Assembly: GCA_033296885.1 (NCBI GenBank) | Contig: MU863955.1 | Coordinates: 1 to 64,000, forward strand | From: Triangularia verruculosa | Lineage: Eukaryota; Ascomycota; Sordariomycetes; Sordariales; Podosporaceae | Direction: 5' to 3' | DNA: 64,000 nt | Shown: positions 47,269 to 57,658 of the stretch, one piece after another | How the letters are laid out: every line of letters begins with the position of its first letter | Numbering within the stretch: the first letter of the stretch is position 1 | Position numbers and translations under genes: made by a program | The notes under the pieces: generated by a model | Databases searched by the model: none | What the model was told of the DNA's origin: nothing | What the model saw: the letters and a program-made list of their open reading frames with translations, nothing else

Positions 47269-48064
47269 AGATGGACAGGCCAAAAAGGAGAAGACTGGTA
47301 TGTCATTACCTCTCATATTTACTCTTCATCAACCAGAGACTCAACCGCTGACACGTCCCAAAAGAATATCCCGAACGCCTGATGATCTACCACGCCGGAA
47401 CAGGCAGTACGTCTTTTTCCCTTCCCCCCTCCCCCTTTTATCCCCCATCACCTCCCCCTCCTAACCCTCTCCGCGTATAGAAACAACCTTCCTCGGAACC
47501 CTCCGCTTCGCCACCCTCCTCCTCTTCGCCGGCTTCGGCCTAGTCCTAACCCCCCACTACCTCAAATCCGGTGCTCCCCTCCAATACCCCCTCGCCTCTC
47601 TCGCCTGCGGCCTCATCCCCCTCCTCTACGTGGGCTACTTCACCACCCCCTTCGTCACCTTCGTCCACCTCCGCCTGCCCCCCTACGCCCGCTGGTCGAC
47701 CCCCATCCTCCAGCGCTTCGCCAAGTCCGCCCCGCCCAACACCCAGGTCGACATCACCACGCTCAGCCTGACCGGCACGCCGAGACACTCCTCCATGATG
47801 CTGTCTGACCTCAGGCCGACGAAGCAGCGGTTCGGTATGGTGAATTTTGAGAGGGATACGAAGGGGTTGAACGAGAAGAGGAAGTGGTGGCGGTGGAGGG
47901 CGGTGGGCAAGTTTAATATCCAGGAGGGGAATGAGAAGAATTGTAGGGCAGGCTGGGTGTGGAAGGATGTGGCCGAGGGGATCAGGACGAGGGCCAAGGT
48001 TGGTGCTGGTGGTGGTGGTGGTGGGAAGGGAGGGGTTGGGAATGGGAGGAAGACTGGTCAGTAG
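46952..48064 (+). CDS. Mitochondrial membrane protein, TMEM70/TMEM186/TMEM223-like
   Basis: Three exons: 46952-47297, 47365-47406 and 47481-48064, giving 323 residues. The N-terminus (MAIQLRLIGRLSRVPLSTVV...) is Arg/Ser-rich and lacks acid residues, a likely mitochondrial presequence. A run of 11 Gln (about residues 96-106) follows. The 42-nt second exon supplies EYPERLMIYHAGTG, which reads across the splice into KTTFLGTLRFATLLL. Two hydrophobic segments form a hairpin (about 130-155 and 165-190). The I-Y-x-x-G-T-G-K/R motif before a two-helix hairpin resembles the TMEM70/186/223 group, whose members help assemble respiratory complexes. This assignment is by pattern and is tentative. The C-terminus is basic and Gly-rich. 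Confidence 0.75.
47237..47269 (+). repeat. CAG/CAA trinucleotide repeat encoding 11 Gln
   Basis: CAA, nine CAG and CAA in frame, encoding Gln11 just after the presequence of the mitochondrial protein. Likely polymorphic in length. Confidence 0.9.
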
Positions 48065-48840
48065 GTAGGAATGAAAATGTGTATGATAGATGAGATGGGA
48101 TGTGTATTCTAACATATGCGGACGATGTAGTTAGCTGTAAATAGTATCATTCAGCCTCGTTCGCTTTCATGGGAATTCCACCAGGCGAGAAGGTGCCACG
48201 AGAAACCTATGCCACGGAACCAGTGTGATTAACGTGATGGAAATTTCACTACAAGCCCGCTAAGCTAGCAAATTACAGAACCCAAAAAGACATGAAACCC
48301 AAAAATAAAGCGGAAAAGCGCAAAGAGTAGCCCCTCCAGATCAGACCCAAAATGTGAGCCGATCATGGATATCAAACGCCCGCCAAAATTCCTCCCTGCC
48401 GACCTCCGGTTTTCGTAAACTCCATATAGTACTCTTTTCGCGCGGAAGATGAAAAAAAGCTTCATGATCCGCCCATAATTGCTGAAGCACCAACGCGCCT
48501 GCTTGCCACCATCCACCCCCTCCAAAGAATCATTGCCTCCCAAAACTCGAGCCATGACTCCCTCAACTCTCTTCCCGTCTCCAACTCTCTAACCGACCAA
48601 CCATCCACATCAGTCCATAAACGACGTCATCATCCCCTTCAAGAATCAACAAAAAAGTAGATACGAATTGAATGAAAACGACTATGTGCAGAACCTAGCG
48701 GGTGCCCCAGGTATTTGTCGTGTGAAAAACAGCCAGACCGGGGATATCGTCTTTTAATCGTGAGAAAAAAGTCGGTATAGGAAATAACAGATGCGCCCAA
48801 CTCCAAAATGTTCCGTGTCAGTTCCCCACTCGAAGCCACT
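48065..48840. other. Convergent intergenic region
   Basis: About 780 bp between the mitochondrial protein gene (+) and SIN3 (-). No protein-like frame; probably 3' UTRs. Confidence 0.5.
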
Positions 48841-51800
48841 TCAACCTTCCATAGTGACATCATCAGCAGTCTCAAGCGTCGAAGCTTCGCCGTCCATCCA
48901 CCGTTGAAAGGCATCCTTGGACTTTTGAACCTCATCATGACTATGACCCTTCATCCACTGGTTGTTGATCAACAGCCTCTCCTTGATCTTCCCACCCCTG
49001 AGCTCGGCAGAGAACTGAGCTTGAGCAGCCTGTTCATCGCCGTCGACATCGACCTCCTTCGCCGAGTCTGTACTATAGACGGCGCAGTCGCTAGTGCCCG
49101 GCTCAAAAACCATCTTGTAGGAGTTGAGGCAAGTTCTGACGATGAGGTTCTCCGAATACACAAGAGGCTTGGGCGAGAAACTGTCGTCAGAGTCCTTAGC
49201 GTCCGAGGGCAGATTGCGCTCCAGCAGCACCTTTTGCAGTCGAGACCGGGGGATTCCTTCCGTGTTCTCGATGCGGATGTACGACGAAATGTAGTACTGC
49301 CATTGCTGGATGCGCTCCATCTCGTCCGTGTAAAAGGTCGTTTCATCCTTCTGTAGCCAACGGGTGGTAGCGAACTTGCCCTTGGGGTTCTGGTAAAGGC
49401 GTTAGTACATGCAAAATGAAAAGGAGGACTTGAAAAGGTATCAACATACCCAACTGATGACAAACATCTCCCCATCCTTGATGCACTTCTCGGCAAACTT
49501 GCGCATGCTGATCTCATTCTGGAAGCTTGTCTCGCTCTGCGCCCGGCTGTCAAGGAAAGCCTTGACAAGTTCCTTGGCCTTTTCACCCTTTGCATCCGGA
49601 TTGTTGCACTGGAGGGCCAGGCGGCACAGGCTCTTGAGGATATCCTGAATGGTGTACAACTTCCAGCCCTTCTTAAGATAGTAGCGGCGTAACACATCCT
49701 GATACCGGTTTTCATCAACAGTCCCCTCAATGAACTCCTCGAGCAAGCTAACAGTCTTGGGCCAGAAGGTCTCGGGGTGGTTAGGATCAAAGAACTTCAA
49801 GCCAGTATTGACCGTGCCCAGGGTCTTGGCTGGCTTGTCTGCCTCCTCGCGTCGAATTTCCTCAAAGACACTGGCTGTACTTTCCTTTACTTCCAACAGC
49901 CGCCTATAGAGCGTCTGAAAGATGGTGAAAAAGACATAAATTGTCTGGTTGCAGTAGAAGTTGTAGACTGTGCGGGTAAATGGCGCGTCGGCCTTGAGTT
50001 CGCCATCCACATCCACAAGATCATTCGATGGGTCACCCTTGGTCTTGTCAACAATGGCCGGTCGAGGAATCGTGGGAAGCCAGCGGCCATTGGACACTTC
50101 TGGAACGGAGCCATCCTCGGGGGCGTCAGGCATCTCTTCCTCATTTGCGGACCCAACCTCTGGCGTGGTCTCCTTGCTGCCCGAGGCGGCACTGCCCTCT
50201 TTTTGTCCTCTGCTGCGGCTGCCGTTGCGACCAGGATCCAAGACACCGCGAAGAAGGTCGGACTTCTTACCATTTCGGCGGCTGCGGCCGTTGGTGAGCT
50301 CCAAGGGAGTAGCGTCATCCTCATCCTCTTCCCCGGAGTCTACCTCGACCCCTTTAAGCCTCTCCGCGACTTCTTCATCGGGGAGATCGAAGAAGGTGGG
50401 AATGAAGCCCTCGTAGAACTCAACAATCCGTCTCTTTTCCAGGCCACTATGGCCACCATTATAAGTGACATAGACCACCATGAGGCGAATGAGATCGAGC
50501 AGAACTCCCTGATCCTCCAGCTTATAGAGGAACTGATACCGTGCGGTTTGACCTTTGGCGAGGCGGATACGGCGTTGTTCCTCGTGCTTGGTCTTGATGT
50601 TGTCGACCAGGTGCTTGGCAGAGAGGCTGCGCTTGTCGCTAATCTTGACCTGGATACCCATGTGGTCCAAACTCTTAAGGTGCATAGCCTCGGTTTGATT
50701 TTGCCACACTTTCTCCCATTCTCTCTGCGTGAATCGCCACTCCTCGTCCTTCTGCTTCAAACGCGCCAGCAAAATAGGAACGACGCTAAATGGGTTTCGG
50801 AAGAGGTCGTTGGCAACTTCGCAGCCCTTCTCGGGACCGTAGATCTTCTTCAACACCCTCTTGTATATCGAAGTGCTTTGTCCTCCAAGACCCACAGGCA
50901 TGGTGAAGTTGTGCCTTTCCGACGGGGGCATCGTGAGCATGCTGTGCGCAATGGGCTCCAACAGTTGGATGCACTTCTGGTTGGCCTCAATAAAAAAGTC
51001 GTAATCATGGCGCTCTTCCTCGATACGGTGGAGGCCTTCTTCATACGCATTTTTCCGGTGAGCAACGAACCCGGAGTCTTCAGAGGCCCATGTCGGATGT
51101 GAAGCCCACTCGTCATTGAGAACCGACTGGCAGAGCTCATCGCGACCAGTGCAGGGCTTGAGTCGTTCCCTTCTAGGGAGGAGTCGGTAGCTCGGGCCAA
51201 AACCGCGGCAGTTACTGAGAGAAACTTTGCCTGTGGGCGGCTCAGGTTTGTTCTCGACGAAGTCTTCGGCCGAGTCATCGTGCTTAAGGATGGCTCGGAG
51301 ACTGGCAAGAAGCTCAGGGTTGCCGCCCATGAACTGATTCGCCTTGTAAACCAGGGTGGGGGTGTCAATCAAGTCGTTATTCCACATGTTGATCAGCTTG
51401 AGGAACTCCGTGTTGGCCGTTCTGTTTCCGATATGCTTCTTCGCCTTTTCGAAAAAGGCTATCTCGTCTTGCGCGGAGATGTTGATTGGCGTGGGGGGGA
51501 GTGGCTCGGGCATCGTCGGTGTCAAGGTCGACTCGATGAAAACGCCATCGGCATTGTTTGGCTTGTGAGAGACCTTCAACCGCTTGTTTCCAGTCGCGGC
51601 AGCGGGCAGAGAACCCCGCAGTCCAGATGTCTGGATCTGTTCGTTCGAAATCGAGGCTAAGGCAGCGGCGGCGGGCTTCTCGGCGCGTCGCTTCTTGGTC
51701 TCCTTCGCTGCGCTCGCGGGTGGTGCGAAGTTACCAACGGGAGGCATCTTGGGACCGTCGCGCTGTAGGTTGCCGGGCTGCGGCGTGGGTGTCGTGATTG

Positions 51801-53653
51801 CCATGGGCATGGTCTCGTCGGGTCGCTGACCCGCGGATCGGGTCTGGGCGGCCGACTCGGGGAGAAATTGTTTGAAATCCTCGAGGAGATCAGGAGCGGA
51901 GTGGAAGAGGGTCGTGACTTGCGAGTAGACGTCTTGGATGGGCTTCTGCTCGCGTTGGTACGTTTGGAGGATTTCCAGGAATTGTTTGTAGATCTCGGGT
52001 TTGTCCTGGAAGCGATTCTGAATAAGAGAAGGCGTCAATGGGTGTTGTGTCAGGGAGAGGAAAAAGTGTATCCACTCTGAGCTTGCTTGACCCATCGAAC
52101 CCCCATTGAGGTACCCCATTGAGACGGGGAATGAATAGAAGACAATACACAGGGAAACAATAGGAAAAAAAGTCGCGTACCTTAATCTTGTTCACATAAC
52201 TGATCGCGTGGTTGAACTCGACGGGCCCCCGCTTTTCCATACTGGCTTGCTGGGCAGCAGAGCCGTTTGCACTTGGTGGGCCGGCGCCGGGTGTTGGAGT
52301 GTGTGCTGTTCGGGGAACTGGAGGCTGGCTCAGGGCAGAACCGTTTGGAACTGCTGGTACCGATCTTGGTTGATTCGGGCTAGTTTCAAAAGACGCGCTC
52401 TGGCTCGAGCCGGGGAACCCTGGTGGACCGTTCTGGACCGGAACACTGAAGGTGGCCTCGGGACTCTCGACGCTGTGTTGCAAAACTTGCTGCCACGGGC
52501 CAGCTCTCGCGGCGCCGATGTATCCTTGAGGAGGGTTTGATGTTGGTGGTACAGGCTCGAGTTGTGTTGGTCGAGGCGCTCCAATCGAGTGAATCATCGA
52601 GCCGGACGGGGTGGTGACGCGGATGCTGTTTGGATTGTTCTCGAGTCCGCATTCAATGCGATATCCAGGAGGCAGGAAGGTGTTGAACCCCTGGATCAAG
52701 GTCGGATGGCCAGCAAAAAGCTCGGACACCCTGTTGATCACGCCCGGCGTGTCGATTCTGCTCCACGTCAGTCAACTTGCTCCTCGCATCACCAATCACA
52801 ACGCCGCGCTAGGGCACCCACGTTTGACTCTTGAAGTCCTTCATGATGTCCAAGAATTTATTGTACACATCGGGCTGCTCGGAGAATTGAACCTTCACCT
52901 GATCGAGATAGCTTAGGGCATCCTATTTCGTCGAGTCACAGTCAGCACCAACGCTTCAGCCACCACTGGCACAGGATCACATACGTTCAAGATGGGCTGC
53001 TGCCCCTGGCCCATGTTGTTTGAGCCTGGCGGCATGCCATGGGGAGGGTTTACACCAGGACCAAATGGGAGCTGTTGCATACTGCGAGCTCCCTCTTGCG
53101 CCAGCGCCCGTCCATTCTCTTGCTGCTGTTGCAACGGCCCGCCGAAGATGGCAGCTGGACCGGCACCACCTAGAGAGTTGGGAGGAGGACCGTTTGGTCC
53201 ATGCACCATGGGCCCAAACATTTGGTGTTGAGGGGCTGGCGCAGCTCCTGGAGCGCCATGTTGAGGGGGCCGACCGGCCTCGGCAGAGTGAAGCGCTCCA
53301 CCAAAACTAGACACAGGCCCAGGAGGTCCACCAACAGGCAGGGCGGGGGCAGGATTGTTGTGGTTTGCCAGCAAGCCTCCAGGGCCGGTGATGGAGTTTG
53401 ATATTCTGGATGCGACAGGTTGGTGGATAGGGAGGGAGCCGGCGCTGCTGTGATGGGGGGCAGCAGGCTGATATGGTTCTCGATGCTGGCGCTCAGCCTC
53501 GTCACGATCACGGTCGCGGTCACGGTCGCGCTCTCTTTCTCGTTCTCGTCGGGCAATCTCGTCCTGCTGGAGGGCTCGATGGCGTTGCTCCTCCATGTCG
53601 CGCTCGCGGTCAAAGGCGGCTCCGGGGCCGCTGTGCAGGGGCTGGCTATTCAT
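48841..53653 (-). CDS. SIN3: Transcriptional corepressor SIN3
   Basis: Five exons: 52985-53653, 52822-52922, 52181-52757, 49450-52017 and 48841-49389, giving 1487 residues, normal for fungal SIN3. Residues 1-220 are disordered with an Arg/Glu/Asp repeat stretch. PAH1 starts at DALSYLDQVKVQFSEQPDVY (about 224), PAH2 at FNHAISYVNKIKNRFQ (about 440), PAH3 at ISAQDEIAFFEKAKKHI. The histone-deacetylase interaction region begins near SYRLLPRRERLKPC. The C-terminal SIN3 domain starts near FTRTVYNFYCNQTIYVFF. SIN3 scaffolds RPD3-type HDAC complexes. Intron 1 precedes PAH1 exactly, intron 2 divides PAH1, and intron 3 (163 nt) divides PAH2. The mid-protein linker is rich in Lys, Ser and Glu. Confidence 0.95.
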
Positions 53654-54224
53654 CGTGGACGGCTGCGCGAAGCCTCTGTGCAGAGAAGGTTTAGATCATC
53701 AAGAAAAACACCGGAAAGGGGCTTGCAGGGCAGCTTACAGCTATCACTGCAATCATATGGGCCTTTCACAAGTCATCTAACAACCCGAGCGGTTTTGGTC
53801 TGAGACAGCTGTGTTTTCACCAGTGTGTAGAAAGGAGGCGATGCTAGCCACTGCTCTGCAGAATGAATGGATGGCAAGTTCCGTCGCAAACGTTATCGAT
53901 AAGCCTCTCCAAACATCGGGAAAACACCGGCCTCGGTCGGATAAGGTGAATGACGATGTGACGTGCACGTGACAGCAGGTCTAATGCAAGGTACGCCCCG
54001 TCAGCCAGCACAGCAAGCATCAGTGTGGGGATGGGTATATACATATTGTCTATGTCTCGGGATGATGATATACCATAGGAGGTAATAGAGTTAGCAGTAG
54101 GTTCATTCCTTAAATACTAAGTGTACCACAGATTCGATCTAGTCAGACTTTATACTCAGTGCCCAACCTCTCTTCCAGCCAGGGGGCCAGCATTTCCCAT
54201 GATCAGTGAGGATAACTGGAAGCC
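53654..54224. promoter_or_regulatory. SIN3 upstream region
   Basis: Promoter side of SIN3. No further gene or motif recognised. Confidence 0.45.
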
Positions 54225-54740
54225 ATGCCGCCCCCTCCTCACGCCTTAAGCATAGTTCCGAACCTTCTTCAAAATCCATACCTCACCATTTGCAACCGAG
54301 CTCGAAACTTCAAGCACCTCAATATCTCCCGGCTGTATCACACGGGTCCCATCGTCCCTCTCTTCCCACCACACCTCCCTATCCCCGAGCAGCGGCTTTA
54401 CTTTCTGCCCCTTTGACCAGACATCTACCGGTATGAGGTGAGCTTCAACAAACCGCTGAATGTTCTTCTGGGCTCTCTCATGGCCATCGCCCCCCTCATA
54501 CGCATTCGGCCCAAGAGCACCGTACTCTCGCGGGTCCTCCCACGGCTTCCGAGGCAGGCTCTCTACCGCCGAATTAAGCGGTGCAAGAACTGTAGTGTTC
54601 TTAGATGGGTCATCAAGGCGTACAGATGTAGATTCTATATCTCTGATGAAACTGCGGCGGACGTGTTAGTGAACCATATTCCTGGCTTGATGTCTCCGAA
54701 GAATGAACGTTTAAGGTTGTTTACCCCGCAAATAGATTGA
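54225..54740 (+). pseudogene. Possible decayed F-box-like gene fragment
   Basis: A first frame (54225-54416) reads LLQNPYLTICNRARNFKHLN and ISRLYHTGPI before stopping. A second frame, shifted, starts with YEVSFNKPLNVLLGSL near 54430 and runs to 54740 with Arg/Lys-rich residues. The order (a short helix-loop patch, then LYHT, then a proline-rich PPHLPIPEQ stretch) recalls the start of the many F-box-like proteins of Sordariomycetes. The frame break makes a relic more likely than a gene. No donor or acceptor would clearly join the two parts. Weak evidence only. Confidence 0.25.
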
Positions 54741-55002
54741 TCGATCTATCCCGGCCGATCACGTCCGAGAGGACAACGCTGCCGCCGCCGGAGTGCGAAG
54801 GTGGGTTGGGCCTTGGCGGACCTCCGGAGCCCGGAGGCAACGCTGGACCAGGGCCGTTGTTTGGGTCCATGATCTTTTGGTAGCGGTCCAGGGTTTTCTG
54901 TGATGGTGGGGCTGCTTCTACCACTTCATGTAAGAGGGGTACGACAAGTTGGCAGGAAACAGCAGCACTCAGAGCGATAGCAGAAATGAGAGGAGGACGC
55001 AT
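54721..55002 (-). CDS. Small predicted secreted protein, hypothetical
   Basis: A 93-residue frame starting MRPPLISAIALSAAVSCQLV, a plausible signal peptide. The rest is Pro/Gly/Ser-rich (PNNGPGPALPPGSGGPPRP) and ends RDRSINLFAG. It has no cysteine in the mature part and no family I recognise. Its 3' end overlaps the end of the possible F-box relic on the other strand. Short length and low-complexity content keep confidence low; an upstream exon cannot be excluded. Confidence 0.35.
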   Translation of the reverse strand: MRPPLISAIALSAAVSCQLVVPLLHEVVEAAPPSQKTLDRYQKIMDPNNGPGPALPPGSGGPPRPNPPSHSGGGSVVLSDVIGRDRSINLFAG

Positions 55003-56884
55003 TTTCCGTGACGCAGTTTGATGGGAACGAGGACAGTCGTCTTGAACCACGTTGCCAGCTCAGGATGGAGTTGGGCTGGGTTCGCGGCTTGTGGCCAGTG
55101 AGCACCGAGGGATACGTCATCGCTAGTGGTGTCATAGATAACCCTAACCCCTTTCCGACACACCCAGCAGTAGACGATACTGTCACGACCACGACGGCTA
55201 ATTCATGAGCCATTCGTTGGATGATGTTGAAATAACATATGATAATTCAGTAACTCATTAGGTATAATCACAGTTGTAGGGTATCGAAATCAAGATTTGG
55301 GAGAAACCCACCATGAGGCCATCCATCCTAGATACACACCGTCCTTCGTACTTACTTGCAGTTGCCAGTTACTTCCCTCTTCTTACTTTCCAGTTTTCGT
55401 ACTGACCCATTAGGAAAATTTCCCCGCTCTCGACAACTTTTTCTTCGGCTCTTTCGTCAGATACAACGCAGCGCATAGCCTGAGTGGTCACCTGGGACGC
55501 AACTTTTGTCATGTTCCAGGACATCAAATGAGCCTTCAAGCTCAGGTGAGAAGGTCATGTATAAGTCGGTGTACAAATAACCCCAACCTTCCATAGTCTT
55601 TGTCGTTATCCGCTTGATACTCTGAAAACCTTGTGCGCTCATATTCCGTCATGGCCGTCTGACCAAAGATGAAGGTAGGTACCTACCTACCTGACCTCCC
55701 TATGTCTTCTCCGTGGTAGATCGCACTTCATAACGTTTGGCTAGCCTTTCTCGCCTCACCAACTAGCTCACCGGTTCTTTCACAATGCTTACAATTCTGT
55801 CCCTTGGCACTTTCCAAGCGTGCTTCTGGGCTTGATTGTGAGGTCGACCTCATCTACGTCGCAACAGAGAGCAGGACTGCGAGGTGCGAGGCTGAAGGAG
55901 GCGATGACTGAAGTGGATGTTTGTGGAATTGTCATATCCGCTCTCCATGTTTCACTCTCTTTTAAGATGCCTCTTTGGGTCAAAGTGAGGGCTAATAAAA
56001 TGGAGTCTAACCACCGTCTGTTTAGAACATCTAACCAAGCCATTCGTTTGGCCAGTTTGGACGACATCAGATATCAGTATATCCTACTTTTGTGAGCACC
56101 GCTCTTCAGCCTTGCACAGTTTCAGCAACTTGACACTAGCCTAATCCAACGAACTTAATCCAACGATCAACTAAGCTCAGTAATCATATTTGCCACTTCG
56201 CCGGAGCCTCCTGCTTCAGCAAACATCAAGACACGTCCTGGCCATAAGTCACTTTTCCAACATTTCAATCTCTCCACAGCTCATTGCCTTTACTATCGGC
56301 ATGGTTTTCCTATCAACGGACAATATTCAGCACCTACCTCGCCTTTTACATTCGAACTGGGTTCGACATCAGTCAAGCGCGACCTCGATCTTGACTGTGA
56401 ATTCTTGTTTACCGGCACCACAGAGGACTGGACGCACAACGGGTTCTACTATGACAAGAATGGGGAGGTCTAGAGAATAGGTCGGGGTGTTGGTTCGTTC
56501 GTCTGCCCATTAGGATGTAAAGATGACTGGTGATCTGCGATACTTAGGTAGAACTTGGCGATTTCTTCGGCTCTGTTGAAGAGGGGGTAGTTTCGAGTGG
56601 AATTTTGGAATCATGAAAACTTGGATGGCCTAAGAATGTAATATCTGAGACATTGGATATTCTCTTGGTTTTCCTCGGCATTCCAGCAACAAGCCATTGA
56701 TTACACAGGTACATGAGGCTTTCAGGTATAAAGCATGCACAATATCTTGTTTCAGGAACTGCCCATTAGCCTCCAAAATTCCCATCGAAATTCCTCCTAG
56801 TGTTACCTCATAGGTCTCAGCAACACCCACCCAACGCAGGCATCAATCACACCTCACTGCTTTGCGCGTCTTAATATCGCCACC
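55003..56884. other. Intergenic region with telomere-like and TACC repeats
   Basis: About 1.9 kb without a supported gene. It contains AACCCTAACCCC at 55139-55151 and a GGTAGGTACCTACCTACCTGACC block at 55674-55696, partly palindromic. Short frames such as 56190-56480 (+) have no family resemblance. Confidence 0.5.
55139..55151 (-). repeat. Telomere-repeat-like motif TAACCCTAACCCC
   Basis: Third interstitial telomere-like motif in the window. Not adjacent to a confidently annotated start codon. Confidence 0.5.
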
Positions 56885-57189
56885 ATGAAGGTACGATTTC
56901 ACCAGATTATATCATGTCTTTCTAAACACTAACACCTTTTCAGTTCATCACCCTCGCCACCACTCTCGCTCTTGCAGCAGTCGGCCTTGCTTTGCCGACG
57001 GACCCTAACTCTGTCGTGACACCTGAAGAGAAGCTAGGCCATCTAGACTGCCCTATTGCAGATCTGAACGTGGCCAAAGAATGCGAAGCATACGGCTTTT
57101 ATTGTGAGGAAGACGGCACGGTTCAAGCTGCTGAACTTGGGTTTGAGCAATCACCTTGCTTTGAATGGTGCAAATGTGTCCGTTTGTAG
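56885..57189 (+). CDS. Small cysteine-rich secreted protein
   Basis: Two exons, 56885-56890 and 56944-57189, giving 83 residues. The first exon holds only ATG AAG; a 53-nt intron with a GTACGA donor, a CACTAAC branch site and a TTTTCAG acceptor follows. The protein starts MKFITLATTLALAAVGLALP, a signal peptide. The mature peptide has six Cys spaced C-x10-C-x6-C-x17-C-x3-C-x-C, ending CFEWCKCVRL. Acidic residues predominate. It resembles small secreted cysteine-rich proteins of fungi in form, but I do not recognise a family and cannot say whether it is an effector, antimicrobial or signalling peptide. A partial copy of its C-terminal coding part lies 70-190 bp downstream. Confidence 0.78.
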
Positions 57190-57252
57190 ATATATGGGGA
57201 TCAATGAGAAGCTTGTGTATCTACCATAAGAACCGTTTGAGAGGGCTGAAGA

Positions 57253-57380
57253 TTTGAGTGACCGCGGACTGTGAACAACCTGAATTCTTCAGCTACGGAA
57301 ACAACAAGGTCAATAGAACCAAGACTGGCCACGAGGAATCACCATGCTTTGAATGGTGTAAATGTGTTGCCGATATCTAG
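57253..57380 (+). pseudogene. Partial downstream copy of the cysteine-rich protein's C-terminal coding part
   Basis: An open stretch reads VTADCEQPEFFSYGNNK, then an 11-residue variable part, then EESPCFEWCKCVADI and a stop at 57378-57380. It aligns with the last 36 codons of the gene upstream (SPCFEWCKCV is identical, and CE, F and V positions match). The DNA is near identical over TGCTTTGAATGGTG. There is no start codon or signal peptide; one conserved cysteine is replaced by Ser. It could be a decayed tandem duplicate or an alternative terminal exon. Confidence 0.6.
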
Positions 57381-57658
57381 CGGCCGAAGGAGACGGACAT
57401 GACAATGGGGTTCAAGAAAGATCTATTCATCATCATGAGGTAGGTAGCTGGCTGGGTCGTGTATGGTATCAAGCCAGAAAAAGCAAAAGGAAAAAGACAT
57501 CAGAAACTCCAATAGAAAACCGAAAAATAGAGTACCTAAAGGTAGGCCAGCTAAACGTGTCCAAAGCGAGAGACGAGAAGAGCAAGTGTCCCAAAACCAG
57601 AACGAACCAGTATGTACGAGAAAATGAAACCAGAAGCAACCAGCCCCACCCCCAATCA
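57381..57658. other. Short convergent spacer
   Basis: About 280 bp before the chitinase 3' end. Nothing else is seen. Confidence 0.4.

Noticed and set aside
49777..51102. 441-codon plus-strand open frame
   Set aside because: Lies opposite the main SIN3 exon, which has clear conserved domains on the minus strand. The plus translation has no recognisable motif.
56190..56480. 96-codon plus-strand frame
   Set aside because: No signal peptide or domain, and no support beyond being open.
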